Part shown: positions 45,428 through 54,325 of the stretch, one piece after another
Layout of the letters: each line of letters starts with the position of its first letter
Numbering within the stretch: position 1 is the first letter of the stretch
Assembly (NCBI RefSeq): GCF_036924515.1
Contig: NZ_JAZHRR010000001.1
Location: 3,257,001-3,321,000 of the forward strand
Source: Bradyrhizobium sp. AZCC 1610
GTDB taxonomy: Bacteria > Pseudomonadota > Alphaproteobacteria > Rhizobiales > Xanthobacteraceae
Length of the DNA stretch: 64,000 nt
Direction of reading: 5' to 3'
Notes under the pieces: generated by a model
Told to the model about the DNA's origin: nothing
What the model saw: the letters and a program-made list of their open reading frames with translations, nothing else
The model's database searches: none
Translations under genes and position numbers: made by a program

Positions 45428-45443
45428 TTCAAGTTGCGTGCCA
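45428..45443 (-). promoter_or_regulatory. sigma-54-like promoter of nirA
   Basis: Minus strand TGGCACGCAACTTGAA matches the -24/-12 consensus TGGCACG-N4-TTGCA, except that the -12 GC is GA. It would start a leader of roughly 175-180 bases before the nirA ATG. NtrC/RpoN control is expected for nitrate assimilation in Bradyrhizobium. A TGCACCA half-site lies beside it at 45421-45427. Confidence 0.5.
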
Positions 45444-45495
45444 GACGGTCTCGTCGATAATATCTTGCTATTTCAATCTGTTCCCGGGGTGATCT

Positions 45496-45528
45496 CGAAG
45501 CTATGAAGCTTGCTTCACTGTTGCTTCG
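45496..45528. repeat. nested inverted repeat between nasS and nirA
   Basis: Outer arms CGAAGC / GCTTCG enclose inner arms TGAAGC / GCTTCA. It lies upstream of the sigma-54-like site and may be an operator or a structure after nasS. Confidence 0.45.
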
Positions 45529-45592
45529 TGAGCATTCTGCCTAAAAATTATCCACTACGGGATACTGCCTAATATTGCTTCAGATGATCGGC

Positions 45593-46759
45593 TCACGGCT
45601 TCCAATGCCCGATTTTGAAAGCCGCCAAGTGCCCGGCGATGTCGCCCGGATCAAACGCGGGACCAGCAAAGGCGCCGATGGCGTCGGAAGCGCCGGAGGC
45701 CTTGCCCTGGTGCCCCATGGCGGCGTCGTGGAGGTCCGGCCTGAAGACCCCCATGGCGGTTCGGAGCGCGTCCGGCCGCATCGCCGTCTGACCCCAGCGG
45801 ACCATTTGCGCATAAAGCCAGGCGGCCTGCGCGGGATCGGGACGGCCCGCGCCCTCGCGCCCGACCAGAAGATAGCGGCCGCTCTCGCGCCGTTGGCCAT
45901 CGGGTGAAATCTTCAGCCGGCCGTCGAGGGTGCGCTGGATCACCTCGGCGCCGACACCGATCCGGTCGGGCCGCGCCAGGACATGCGCGGTCTCCGCGCG
46001 GTTTCCGGGATCCTCGATGTATTCGGCGGCGTGGGCAGCCGCCCGGACCAGGGCGGCCAGCACGTCCGCATTCTTTTCCGACCAGCTTTGCCTGACCGCG
46101 AGAACCTTTTCTGCCGCGCGCACCAGGATATCCGAGACGAAATGCAGAATGTGGCCGACGCCGAGATCGACCGCGACCGAGTTCCAGGGGGCGCCGACGC
46201 AGAACGCATCGACATGACCGTTGGCGAGGCTGTCCACCATGTAAGGCGGCGGTAGCACCACCAGGCGAACGTCCTCGTCGGGATCGACCCCGCCCGCCGC
46301 CATCCAGAACCGAAGCTGGTAATTGTGGGTGGAGAATGGGAACGTCATGCCAAACGTCAGCGGTTCCGCGCCGCTCTTGCGCCTGATGGCTACGACGCGG
46401 GCGAGCGCCAGTGCGGTGGCCATGGGATCGATGGCGTCGCCCTCGATCTCGCCCATGATTGCCGCATGCAGCGCCGGCGATACCGTGATCGCGTTGCCGT
46501 TGAGGCCCAGATTGAATGGCGCCACGATCGGCACCTTGACGTGTCCAAGCCCGAGACTCGACGCAATCGCTACCGGCGCCAGCAAATGCGCTGCGTCGAA
46601 CAGGCCGATATTGAGCTTGTCGCGGACATTGGACCACGACACTTCCCGCACCAGCGTGACATCGAGCCCTTCGGCCGCCGCAAAGCCCTTGTCGACGGCG
46701 ATGATCAGCGCGGCGGCGTCAACCAGCGGAATGAAGCCGATATGCAGCGGTGTCGTCAT
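45593..46759 (-). CDS. nasS: NasS nitrate/nitrite sensor (NrtA/CmpA-like)
   Basis: A 388-residue protein of the NrtA/CmpA binding-protein fold (IGFIPLVDAAALIIAVDKGF, LTFGMTFPFSTHNYQLRFWM, VDAFCVGAPWNSVA). It has no signal peptide, unlike transport NrtA, and its start overlaps the stop of the ANTAR gene by 4 bp. This is the NasS layout: NasS binds nitrate or nitrite in the cytoplasm and otherwise holds NasT inactive. It lies upstream of nirA in the same orientation. Confidence 0.88.
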   Translation of the reverse strand: MTTPLHIGFIPLVDAAALIIAVDKGFAAAEGLDVTLVREVSWSNVRDKLNIGLFDAAHLLAPVAIASSLGLGHVKVPIVAPFNLGLNGNAITVSPALHAAIMGEIEGDAIDPMATALALARVVAIRRKSGAEPLTFGMTFPFSTHNYQLRFWMAAGGVDPDEDVRLVVLPPPYMVDSLANGHVDAFCVGAPWNSVAVDLGVGHILHFVSDILVRAAEKVLAVRQSWSEKNADVLAALVRAAAHAAEYIEDPGNRAETAHVLARPDRIGVGAEVIQRTLDGRLKISPDGQRRESGRYLLVGREGAGRPDPAQAAWLYAQMVRWGQTAMRPDALRTAMGVFRPDLHDAAMGHQGKASGASDAIGAFAGPAFDPGDIAGHLAAFKIGHWKP

Positions 46760-47346
46760 TTCAACAGCTCCGAGGCGGTCAGAATCGACTGCGCGATCTC
46801 GCCGATCTTCTTTTTCTCGCGCATCGCCGTGGAGCGCATGAGCACATAGGCCTCATCTTCGGTGAGGCCCTTGACCTTCATCAGGATTCCCTTGGCGCGG
46901 TCAATCACCTTGCGTTCCTCGAGCGCGAATTTGGTGCGATCGAGCTCGTCCTGCAGCTTCGAGAAGGCGTTGAAGCGGGAGATGCAGAGGTCGAGGATCG
47001 GCTTGATCCGCTCCTTCTTCAGGCCATCGACGATATAGGCGGAAACGCCGGCGTCGACGGAGGCCTGGATCGAGGCCGCATCGCTCTGGTCGACGAACAT
47101 GGCGATCGGCCGCCGCACCGCGCGGCTGACCTGGAACATCTGTTCCAGAACGTCGCGGCTGGGGTTTTCCAGGTCGATCAGGATCACGTCGGGGTCGAGC
47201 GCATAGATCCGCGCCAGCAGGCTCTGCATTTCGCTGATATGCACGACGCCCGTAAAACCAGCCTCCCGCAGCCCTTCTTCCAGGATTGCGGCCCGGATCG
47301 GGCTTTCGTCGACTATGACGATTTTCGGCGAAGACTCAGCGCTCAT
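46756..47346 (-). CDS. nasT: NasT ANTAR-domain antiterminator response regulator
   Basis: A 196-residue regulator. The receiver-like domain (KIVIVDESPIRAAILEEGL, ..PDVILIDLENPSRD) is followed by an ANTAR RNA-binding domain (RAKGILMKVKGLTEDEAYVLM and REKKKIGEIAQSIL). NasT binds hexaloop hairpins in leader RNAs and lets transcription through when NasS releases it on nitrate or nitrite. Its coupling to nasS and proximity to nirA make the nirA leader the obvious target. Confidence 0.93.
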   Translation of the reverse strand: MSAESSPKIVIVDESPIRAAILEEGLREAGFTGVVHISEMQSLLARIYALDPDVILIDLENPSRDVLEQMFQVSRAVRRPIAMFVDQSDAASIQASVDAGVSAYIVDGLKKERIKPILDLCISRFNAFSKLQDELDRTKFALEERKVIDRAKGILMKVKGLTEDEAYVLMRSTAMREKKKIGEIAQSILTASELLK

Positions 47347-47459
47347 CGGTCAACTCTTAACCCGGCAGGGCTTCCATAGCACGTCAGAAGTCCCGGCAAA
47401 GTCTTGTAATTGTGAACGATTAGGACTAGTTCGTGCACATCAATCAGGCAGATTTAGAT

Positions 47460-48785
47460 ATGCAACAGGCCGCTGCGCCCAAAGTCAGCTTTGTTTCGCT
47501 TGGGTGCCCCAAGGCGCTAGTGGATTCCGAGCGCATTATCACCCGGCTGCGTGCCGAAGGCTATGAGCTGGCGCGCAAGCATGATGGCGCCGACATCGTG
47601 ATCGTCAATACCTGTGGCTTCCTCGACAGCGCCAAGCAGGAATCGCTCGGCGCCATCGGCGAGGCGATGGCGGAGAACGGCAAGGTCATCGTCACCGGCT
47701 GCATGGGCGCCGAGCCCGAACAGATCGAGGCGGCGTATCCCGGCGTACTGTCGATCACGGGTCCGCAGCAATATGAGAGCGTGCTGGAAGCCGTGCACCG
47801 GGCGCTGCCGCCGGTTCATAACCCGCATCTCGATCTGGTGCCGCCGCAGGGCATCAAGCTGACGCCGCGCCACTACGCTTATCTGAAGATTTCCGAAGGC
47901 TGCAACAACCGCTGCAGCTTCTGCATCATTCCAAAGCTGCGCGGCGATCTGGTGTCGCGTCCGGCCAACGACGTGCTGCGCGAGGCGGAAAAGCTGGTCA
48001 GTGCCGGCGTCAAGGAACTGCTCGTCATCTCGCAGGACACGTCGGCCTACGGCGTCGACATCAAATATGCCGACAGCCCGTGGAAGGACCGCCAGGTCCG
48101 CGCCAAATTCTTCGACCTCGCCAAAGAACTCGGCGAACTCGGCGCCTGGGTGCGGCTGCAATATGTCTACCCCTACCCGCATGTCGATGAAGTCATCGGG
48201 CTGATGACCGAGGGCAAGATTCTGCCCTATCTCGACATCCCCTTTCAGCATGCAAGCCCGGACGTGCTGCGGGCCATGAAGCGTCCGGCCCACCAGGAAA
48301 AGACGCTGGCGCGGATCCAGAAGTGGCGCGCGGAATGTCCTGACCTGACGCTGCGCTCGACCTTCATCGTCGGCTTCCCCGGCGAAACCGATTCCGACTT
48401 TGCGTATTTGCTGGATTGGCTGGAAGACGCCGAGATCGATCGTCTCGGCTGCTTCAAATACGAGCCGGTGGCGGGCGCCGCGTCGAATGCGATCGGCAAC
48501 GCCGTGCCCGACGAGATCAAGCAGGAGCGCTGGAACGCGCTGATGGCCCGGCAGCAGAAAATCTCCGCACGCCGCCTCAAGCGCAAGGTCGGCACGAGAC
48601 AGCAGATCATCGTCGACGAGGTCGGACCGACGGTCGCAAAGGGTCGGTCAAAGGCCGACGCGCCGCAGATCGATGGCGCGGTCTATCTCTCCAGCCGCCG
48701 CCCGCTGAAGGTCGGCGAAATCGTCACCGCGAAGATCGAGCGGGCGGATCAATATGACCTACACGGTAGCGTCGCGGGGTTCTGA
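47460..48785 (+). CDS. rimO: ribosomal protein S12 methylthiotransferase
   Basis: A 441-residue radical-SAM enzyme that methylthiolates an Asp of ribosomal protein S12. The N-terminal UPF0004 domain has Cys positions in [23 protein letters not shown] and [10 protein letters not shown]. The radical SAM cluster is [14 protein letters not shown] (C-x3-C-x2-C). A C-terminal TRAM domain ends at DLHGSVAGF. The start is either ATG 47460 or an upstream GTG 47433 (nine extra residues); I used the ATG by recall of related proteins. Divergent from nasT. Confidence 0.95.
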   Translation: MQQAAAPKVSFVSLGCPKALVDSERIITRLRAEGYELARKHDGADIVIVNTCGFLDSAKQESLGAIGEAMAENGKVIVTGCMGAEPEQIEAAYPGVLSITGPQQYESVLEAVHRALPPVHNPHLDLVPPQGIKLTPRHYAYLKISEGCNNRCSFCIIPKLRGDLVSRPANDVLREAEKLVSAGVKELLVISQDTSAYGVDIKYADSPWKDRQVRAKFFDLAKELGELGAWVRLQYVYPYPHVDEVIGLMTEGKILPYLDIPFQHASPDVLRAMKRPAHQEKTLARIQKWRAECPDLTLRSTFIVGFPGETDSDFAYLLDWLEDAEIDRLGCFKYEPVAGAASNAIGNAVPDEIKQERWNALMARQQKISARRLKRKVGTRQQIIVDEVGPTVAKGRSKADAPQIDGAVYLSSRRPLKVGEIVTAKIERADQYDLHGSVAGF

Positions 48786-48953
48786 GGCCGTTCGACGCCG
48801 CTTGACATCCACTGGCGTCAGGCTGTATGGGCCATCGCCATGAAACTGAACCGGACCAACCGCCGCGCCTGCCTGCGTCGTCGCTCCAGCGACGATGGGT
48901 TGCGCCGTGTCCGACGACAACGCTGATCAGCTAGTTTCAGCCAAGTTTTCGAG

Positions 48954-48981
48954 AAGGCCGCACCCTCAAAAGTGCGGCCTT
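48954..48981. terminator. strong hairpin between rimO and the aminotransferase gene
   Basis: Ten-base perfect stem AAGGCCGCAC / GTGCGGCCTT with an eight-base loop. There is a short T-rich stretch at one side only. Likely a terminator after rimO, although it lies 170 bp downstream. Confidence 0.5.
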
Positions 48982-49028
48982 CTTGCGTTTCGGCCTGCCC
49001 CTTCCCCAAAAACCCTGAGGAGATCGAC

Positions 49029-50225
49029 ATGACTGACGCTACCCATCCGTTCGATGCGCTGATGGAGATTACCGCTCGCCCGCCGGTGGTGTTCGTCCGC
49101 GGTGCGGGCTCCTATCTCTGGGACGACTCCCGCAAGCGCTATCTCGACTTCGTACAAGGCTGGGCCGTCAACGCGCTCGGCCATTCGCCGCCTGCCGTTG
49201 CGGAAGCGCTTGCCGTACAGGCCAAGCTGTTGCTGACGCCAAGTCCCGCCTTCTACAACGGTCCCAGCCTGAAGCTTGCGAAGGCGCTGGTCGAGAACAG
49301 CTGCTTCGATCAGGTCTTCTTCGCCAATTCAGGCGCGGAGGCCAATGAGGGCGCCATCAAGCTCGCGCGGAAGTACGGCGCGAAATACAAGAACGGCGCG
49401 TTCGAAATCATCACCTTCGAGGGCGGCTTTCACGGCCGCACGCTCGCCACCATGTCGGCATCGGGCAAGAAGGCGTTCGAGCCGCTGTTCGAGCCGAAAG
49501 TATCGGGCTTCCGCAAGGCCAAGCTCAACGAGCTCGATTCAGTGAAGGCGCTGATCTCGGACAACACGGTCGCCGTGATGCTGGAGCCGATCCAGGGCGA
49601 AGCCGGCGTCTGGCCGGCGACCGATCAGTTCCTGAAAGAGTTGCGCGCGCTGACCACGCAACACGGCCTGCTGCTGATCGTCGACGAGATCCAGACCGGC
49701 ATGGGCCGTACCGGAAAGCTGTTCCACTACGAACATGCCGGCATCAAGCCCGACATCATGACGCTTGGCAAAGGCATCGGCGGCGGCGTGCCGCTGGCCG
49801 CCCTGCTCGCCACCGGGCACGCCTCCTGCTTCGAGCACGGCGACCAGGGCGGCACATTCAACGGCAATCCCTTGATGTGCGCCGCGGGGCTGGCGGTGCT
49901 CGAACACGTCGCCGAGCCGAAATTCCTGAAAGCTGTGGCGGATGCCGGCCTTTTCCTGGAAAGCGAGTTGCAGAAACTGTCGGCGCGGCATGGCCTCGGC
50001 GAGGTGCGCGGCCGGGGCCTGTTGCTCGCACTCGACTTGAAACTGCCGATCGGCGCCGCGATCGTGGCCGAGGCGCTTGCGGAGGGCGTGCTGATCAACT
50101 CGCCGCAGCCCGACGCGCTGCGCTTCATGCCGGCGCTCAACGTCACCCGCGAGGAGATATCGCTGATGATCGATTGCCTTGATGCGATTTTGGTGAAGGC
50201 TGGTGCGGCAAGGCGGGTGGCGTAA
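49029..50225 (+). CDS. acetylornithine aminotransferase-like class III aminotransferase
   Basis: A 398-residue PLP enzyme. Landmarks are [70 protein letters not shown] and the PLP lysine in [18 protein letters not shown]. The length and motifs are of the ArgD group. Whether it serves arginine synthesis or another amine cannot be told from context: no arg genes are near. The ATG has GAGGAG upstream. A palindromic repeat follows. Confidence 0.88.
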   Translation: MTDATHPFDALMEITARPPVVFVRGAGSYLWDDSRKRYLDFVQGWAVNALGHSPPAVAEALAVQAKLLLTPSPAFYNGPSLKLAKALVENSCFDQVFFANSGAEANEGAIKLARKYGAKYKNGAFEIITFEGGFHGRTLATMSASGKKAFEPLFEPKVSGFRKAKLNELDSVKALISDNTVAVMLEPIQGEAGVWPATDQFLKELRALTTQHGLLLIVDEIQTGMGRTGKLFHYEHAGIKPDIMTLGKGIGGGVPLAALLATGHASCFEHGDQGGTFNGNPLMCAAGLAVLEHVAEPKFLKAVADAGLFLESELQKLSARHGLGEVRGRGLLLALDLKLPIGAAIVAEALAEGVLINSPQPDALRFMPALNVTREEISLMIDCLDAILVKAGAARRVA

Positions 50226-50240
50226 TCCGCTCGCGGTCGC

Positions 50241-50326
50241 CCGTCATTGCGAGCGAAGCGAAGCAATCCATACTTGCCCAAGCGGAAAGGTGGATTGCTT
50301 CGTCGCTTCGCTCCTCGCAATGACGG
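50241..50326. repeat. palindromic intergenic repeat
   Basis: CCGTCATTGCGAGCGAAGCG is answered by CGCTTCGCTCCTCGCAATGACGG about 45 bp later; the two arms are near-perfect complements. A related partial copy is at 1-57. It sits between convergent genes, so it may also stop transcription. Confidence 0.85.
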
Positions 50327-50332
50327 CGAAGA

Positions 50333-51307
50333 TTACGGCCGCAGGATCGCCGCCCCCGTGGTCGCCCTGCTCTCGAGCTCGGTATGCGCCTTGGCGGCAT
50401 CCTTCAGCGCGTAGGCGTGGTTGATCGGCACGTGGAGCTTGCCGTTGATGACGGCGGCGAACAGCGTGTCGGCGCCTTCGAGCAGTTCCTTGCGGGTGCT
50501 AACATAGTCGTTGAGTTTCGGCCGGGTCGCGAACAGCGAGCCGTGATTGTTGAGTTCGGCGAGCGGGAACGGCGGTACCGGGCCGGAGGCGTTGCCAAAA
50601 CTCACGAACAGGCCGCGCGGCCGCAGGCACGACAGCGAGCCCGGAAAGGTGGTCTTGCCGACGCCGTCATAGACGACGTCGCAGAGTTCGTTGCGGCTGA
50701 TCTGTTTCACGCGCGCCACGAAGTCTTCTTCATTGTAAAGGATGACGTGGTCGCAGCCATTGGCGAGCGCCAGATCGGCCTTCGCCTTGGTGCCGACGGT
50801 GCCGATCACATGCGCGCCGAGCGCCTTTGCCCACTGGCAGGCGAGCAGCCCAATGCCGCCCGCGGCGGCATGGATCAGCACGCGATGGCCGGGTTCGACC
50901 TTGAAGGTCTTGTGCAGGAGGTACCAGACCGTCAGCCCCTTGAGCATCAGGACCGCGCCCTGCTCGTAGGTGATGTGGTCGGGCAGCTTGACCAGCTTGT
51001 CCGCCGGGATCACCCGCTCGCTGGCGTAGCCGCCGAGCGTGAAATAATAAGCGACGCGATCGCCGGGATGAAAATTGGTGACGCCCGGGCCGACGGCCAC
51101 GACCTCGCCGGCGGCTTCGTTGCCGGCGATGAACGGCAGCCCCGGCGCCTTGTAGAGGCCGGTGCGGAAATAGACGTCGATGAAGTTCACGCCGACGGCA
51201 TGTTGGCGAAGGCGAACCTCGCCCGGTCCCGGCGCCAGCACGTCCACACTCTCATACACCAGGGCTTCCGGACCCCCCACCTTGTGCACGCGCACGGCCT
51301 TGGTCAT
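50333..51307 (-). CDS. NADPH:quinone oxidoreductase (QorA-like)
   Basis: A 324-residue zinc-free medium-chain reductase. Landmarks are GPEALVYESVDVLAPGPGEV, the GNEAAGEVVAVGPGVTNF loop, the nucleotide motif HAAAGGIGLLACQWAKALGA, and an end TGAAILRP. It reduces quinones with NADPH. The ATG at 51307 has GGGAGAG upstream. It is convergent with the aminotransferase and separated from it by the palindromic repeat. A role against oxidative stress is typical but not shown. Confidence 0.88.
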   Translation of the reverse strand: MTKAVRVHKVGGPEALVYESVDVLAPGPGEVRLRQHAVGVNFIDVYFRTGLYKAPGLPFIAGNEAAGEVVAVGPGVTNFHPGDRVAYYFTLGGYASERVIPADKLVKLPDHITYEQGAVLMLKGLTVWYLLHKTFKVEPGHRVLIHAAAGGIGLLACQWAKALGAHVIGTVGTKAKADLALANGCDHVILYNEEDFVARVKQISRNELCDVVYDGVGKTTFPGSLSCLRPRGLFVSFGNASGPVPPFPLAELNNHGSLFATRPKLNDYVSTRKELLEGADTLFAAVINGKLHVPINHAYALKDAAKAHTELESRATTGAAILRP

Positions 51308-51402
51308 AACAGTCTCTCCCTCGGTATGTCCTGAAGCGCCCAACTTGAAAGCGAAACGAAAGCCATCGCCGCCGTATTGTCAACTCGCCGGGCCGAAACC
51401 GG

Positions 51403-52128
51403 CTACCTGGCGACCTTCCTGCGGTTGCGCCGGGCGAGCACATTGAACAGTTCGACGGCGGCCGCGAACAACATGGCAAAATAGATGTAGCCGCGCGGGA
51501 TATGGAATTGGAAACCGTCCGCGACCAGCGCCACACCGATCAGCACCAGGAACGCCAGCGCCAGCATTTTTGTGGTCGGATGATTTGCCACAAATCGCGC
51601 CACCGGGCCCGACGACACGTACATGACGATGCAGGCGATCACGACGGCTGCGATCATGATTTCTAGATCCTGTGACATGCCGATCGCGGTGATGATCGAG
51701 TCCAGCGAAAACACCATGTCGATGACGATGATCTGAACGATCACCCAGAAAAATGCGCTGGCCTTTGGTTCGCCATCAGGTTCGGCGTCGCCGGCCTCGA
51801 CCTCGCCATGTATTTCATGCGTCGCCTTGGCAATCAGGAACGCCCCGCCGCCTATCAGGATGATGTCGCGCCACGAAAACTCGACGTTCCTCACCGTGAT
51901 GACCGGTTCGGTAAGACCGATCAGCCATACCAACACGCTGAGCAGGACGATGCGGAACACCAGCGCCAGCAACAAGCCGATCTGCCGCGCGCGCTTGGCC
52001 TGATCAGGCGGGATGCGCGACACGATCACCGAAATGAAGATGACATTGTCGATGCCGAGCACGATTTCCAGCGCCGTCAATGTCAACAGCGCCGCCCAGG
52101 CCTCCGGGCTCGTCAATAATTCCATCAT
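51403..52128 (-). CDS. TerC family integral membrane protein
   Basis: A 241-residue protein with about seven membrane segments and TerC motifs: LEIVLGIDNVIFISVIVSRIP, and later IVIDMVFSLDSIITAIGM with paired Asp residues. TerC proteins are linked to metal (Mn) efflux or loading of exported metalloproteins, and some to tellurite resistance. No ter operon is present. It begins 4 bp inside the pcs stop region, so pcs and this gene are co-transcribed. Confidence 0.92.
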   Translation of the reverse strand: MMELLTSPEAWAALLTLTALEIVLGIDNVIFISVIVSRIPPDQAKRARQIGLLLALVFRIVLLSVLVWLIGLTEPVITVRNVEFSWRDIILIGGGAFLIAKATHEIHGEVEAGDAEPDGEPKASAFFWVIVQIIVIDMVFSLDSIITAIGMSQDLEIMIAAVVIACIVMYVSSGPVARFVANHPTTKMLALAFLVLIGVALVADGFQFHIPRGYIYFAMLFAAAVELFNVLARRNRRKVAR

Positions 52129-52859
52129 GCCTTGAACGATTTGATGCGCCGGATCACTGCGTCACTTCCTACTATGTAGGCCGCGATGGCACAAAGCGCG
52201 GCAACGACAGGAGCGCCCACGTTGAAATCGCAGACGAGCGTATAGATCGCCAGCCCGGCTCCGATGGCCATCAGCCACAGGGTCAGCCAGCGCAGACGCA
52301 CCACCCGGATCGGATGCAACACATGAAACGGAGCGAATGTCAGCGCGATCAAGATGGCTATTCCGAGAGTCGACAGGGCCGGTGGCAGGTGCAGCAAGAA
52401 CAAATAAAACGCCGCCGCGTTCCACAGCGCCGGGAAGCCGCGGAAGTGGTTGTCCGACGCCTTCATGCGCTTGTCCGCAAAATAAAGCGCACCCGACACC
52501 ATAATGCCGATGCCGAGAATTGGCGCCGCCACCGGCAGCAGCATCCCGCTCGCGGTGATGGCATAGGCCGGCACGAAGACGTAGGTCACGTAATCGACGA
52601 CGAGATCGAGCACCTCGCCCGACCAGTTCGGCTGCAGCCGCACGACATCCAGCCTGCGCGCCAGCGGCCCATCGATCGCGTCGATGATCAGGGCGACGCC
52701 AAGCCAGCCGAACATGTTGGCCCAGTGTTCGCGCACAGCCTCCAGCATCGCCAGCAACGCGATGCCCGCGCCCATTGCCGTGAAGAGATGCACGGCGAAT
52801 GCTGCGGTCCGCATTCGGCTCGTCGCCGGGGCGGAATCTGGCTCGGTTGTCTGGTCCAT
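52125..52859 (-). CDS. pcs: phosphatidylcholine synthase
   Basis: A 244-residue inner-membrane CDP-alcohol phosphatidyltransferase. The signature D-G-x2-A-R...G-x3-D-x3-D is IDGPLARRLDVVRLQPNWSG followed by EVLDLVVDYV. About seven hydrophobic segments are seen. Pcs makes phosphatidylcholine from CDP-diacylglycerol and choline, a pathway typical of Rhizobiales. The ATG at 52859 has GGAG only two bases upstream; ATG 52898 is an alternative. It is divergent from the UbiH-like gene (134 bp between starts). Confidence 0.88.
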   Translation of the reverse strand: MDQTTEPDSAPATSRMRTAAFAVHLFTAMGAGIALLAMLEAVREHWANMFGWLGVALIIDAIDGPLARRLDVVRLQPNWSGEVLDLVVDYVTYVFVPAYAITASGMLLPVAAPILGIGIMVSGALYFADKRMKASDNHFRGFPALWNAAAFYLFLLHLPPALSTLGIAILIALTFAPFHVLHPIRVVRLRWLTLWLMAIGAGLAIYTLVCDFNVGAPVVAALCAIAAYIVGSDAVIRRIKSFKA

Positions 52860-52993
52860 TGCTCCGGCAGTGCTATCAGGAATCGCTCCGATTTGCATAT
52901 CGGCGCTTGCGGCGTTCCGTCGCGCGATTGGGCGGAAACATTTCGGCCAGTTGATGGCTTGAAAATGCCGCTCCGAACGTCGATTGTCCCAAT

Positions 52994-54184
52994 ATGAACG
53001 ATGCATCGCAAGTTTATGACGCCGCCGTGATCGGTGGCGGGCCGGCGGGGTTGACCGCGGCCATCGCGCTGGCCGCGACTGGCGCGAAAACCGCCCTGCT
53101 CGCCCGCCGCGTCCCTTATGCCGACAACCGCACCACGGCGCTGTTGGGGGCTTCCACCGATCTGCTCGAACGGCTGGACGTCTGGTCCCGCTGCCGGGAC
53201 AAGGCCGCCGCATTGCGGATCATGCGCCTCGTCGACGACACCGGCCGGCTGATCCGTGCACCCGAGGTGCGCTTCACCTCGGACGAGATCGGTCTCGAAC
53301 AGTTCGGCTACAACATCGACAACCGCTCGCTGATGGTCGCCCTCGAAGAGCGTACCGCCGGGCTTTCGAACCTGACCCGATTTGACGATGAGGCGGTAAC
53401 GATCGCCCCGCAGGATGCGATCGTCACGATCCATGCCGGCAAGGGCGAGCAGCTTGCCGCGCGGCTGGTGATCGGCGCCGACGGGCGGCAATCGCCGTCC
53501 CGCGAGGCGGCCGGAATCGGGATGAGCCGCCGCGACCTGCATCAGTCGGCGCTGACGTTCAACATTTCCCATTCGCGGCCGCACAACGGCATCTCCACCG
53601 AATTTCACACCGCGCAAGGTCCGTGCGTATTCGTGCCCCTGCCCGGCAACCGCTGCAGCGTGGTATGGGTTTCGGCGACCAGGGAAACCGAGCGGTTGAT
53701 GTCGCTCAGCGACGACGAATTGTCGGAGGCCGCGGAAACGCAGTCGCACTCCATTCTCGGTCGCGTCCAGGTTGAAGCCGGGCGCAACCTGTTTCCGCTG
53801 ACGATCGAGCGTCCCGACCAATTCGCCAGCCATCGTGTCGCGCTGGTCGGCGAATCCGCCCATGTGGTGCCGCCGATCGGCGCGCAGGGCCTCAACATGG
53901 GATTGCGCGATGCGGCCGATATCGCCGACATCGCAGGAACTGCGATCTCGCTCGGGGAGGATCCGGGATCGCCGGCAGTGCTGGCGCGTTATCAGTCCGC
54001 CCGCCGCGCCGACGTCGCGAGCCGGCTGATTGCCATCGATGTCGCCAACCGTTCATTGCTCAGCGATTTCTTAGGGATGCAATCGCTGCGCGCGGCCGGC
54101 ATGCACCTGCTAGGTTCGTTCGGCCCGCTGCGGCGGCTCGCGATGCGCGAGGGGCTGGCGCCGACCTGGAAGCGCGTGAGCTGA
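52994..54184 (+). CDS. UbiH/UbiF/VisC family FAD-dependent hydroxylase
   Basis: A 396-residue flavoprotein monooxygenase of the ubiquinone hydroxylase group. The FAD-binding N-terminus is AAVIGGGPAGLTAAIALA, the second motif is RLVIGADGRQSPSREAAGI, and the third is VALVGESAHVVPPIGAQGLNMGLRDAADIADI. It hydroxylates a ring position in ubiquinone synthesis, although which position is not determinable here. A 67-bp palindrome follows the gene. Confidence 0.9.
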   Translation: MNDASQVYDAAVIGGGPAGLTAAIALAATGAKTALLARRVPYADNRTTALLGASTDLLERLDVWSRCRDKAAALRIMRLVDDTGRLIRAPEVRFTSDEIGLEQFGYNIDNRSLMVALEERTAGLSNLTRFDDEAVTIAPQDAIVTIHAGKGEQLAARLVIGADGRQSPSREAAGIGMSRRDLHQSALTFNISHSRPHNGISTEFHTAQGPCVFVPLPGNRCSVVWVSATRETERLMSLSDDELSEAAETQSHSILGRVQVEAGRNLFPLTIERPDQFASHRVALVGESAHVVPPIGAQGLNMGLRDAADIADIAGTAISLGEDPGSPAVLARYQSARRADVASRLIAIDVANRSLLSDFLGMQSLRAAGMHLLGSFGPLRRLAMREGLAPTWKRVS

Positions 54185-54193
54185 CCATACTGC

Positions 54194-54260
54194 CGTAGCC
54201 CGGGCGAGCGAAGCGACCCCGGGACCGGTCCCCGGGGTCGCTTCGCTCGCCCGGGCTACG
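54194..54260. repeat. 67-bp palindrome with 30-bp perfect arms
   Basis: The left arm (54194-54223, starting CGTAGCCCGGGCGAGCGAAG) is the exact reverse complement of 54231-54260, with a seven-base centre. It sits between the stops of convergent genes. I infer a bidirectional terminator or a mobile REP-like element, since its GCGAGCGAAGCG core is shared with the repeat at 50241-50326. Confidence 0.9.
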
Positions 54261-54325
54261 CGACGTGATTTTCTACTTTGCATGGGCTTGTTTTCGAGAT
54301 TTTGTGTTTCGCCCCGTGCCACGCC

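Noticed and set aside
45593..46759. Periplasmic nitrate transporter binding protein (NrtA)
   Set aside because: There is no signal peptide, and the gene overlaps nasT, as expected for the cytoplasmic sensor NasS.
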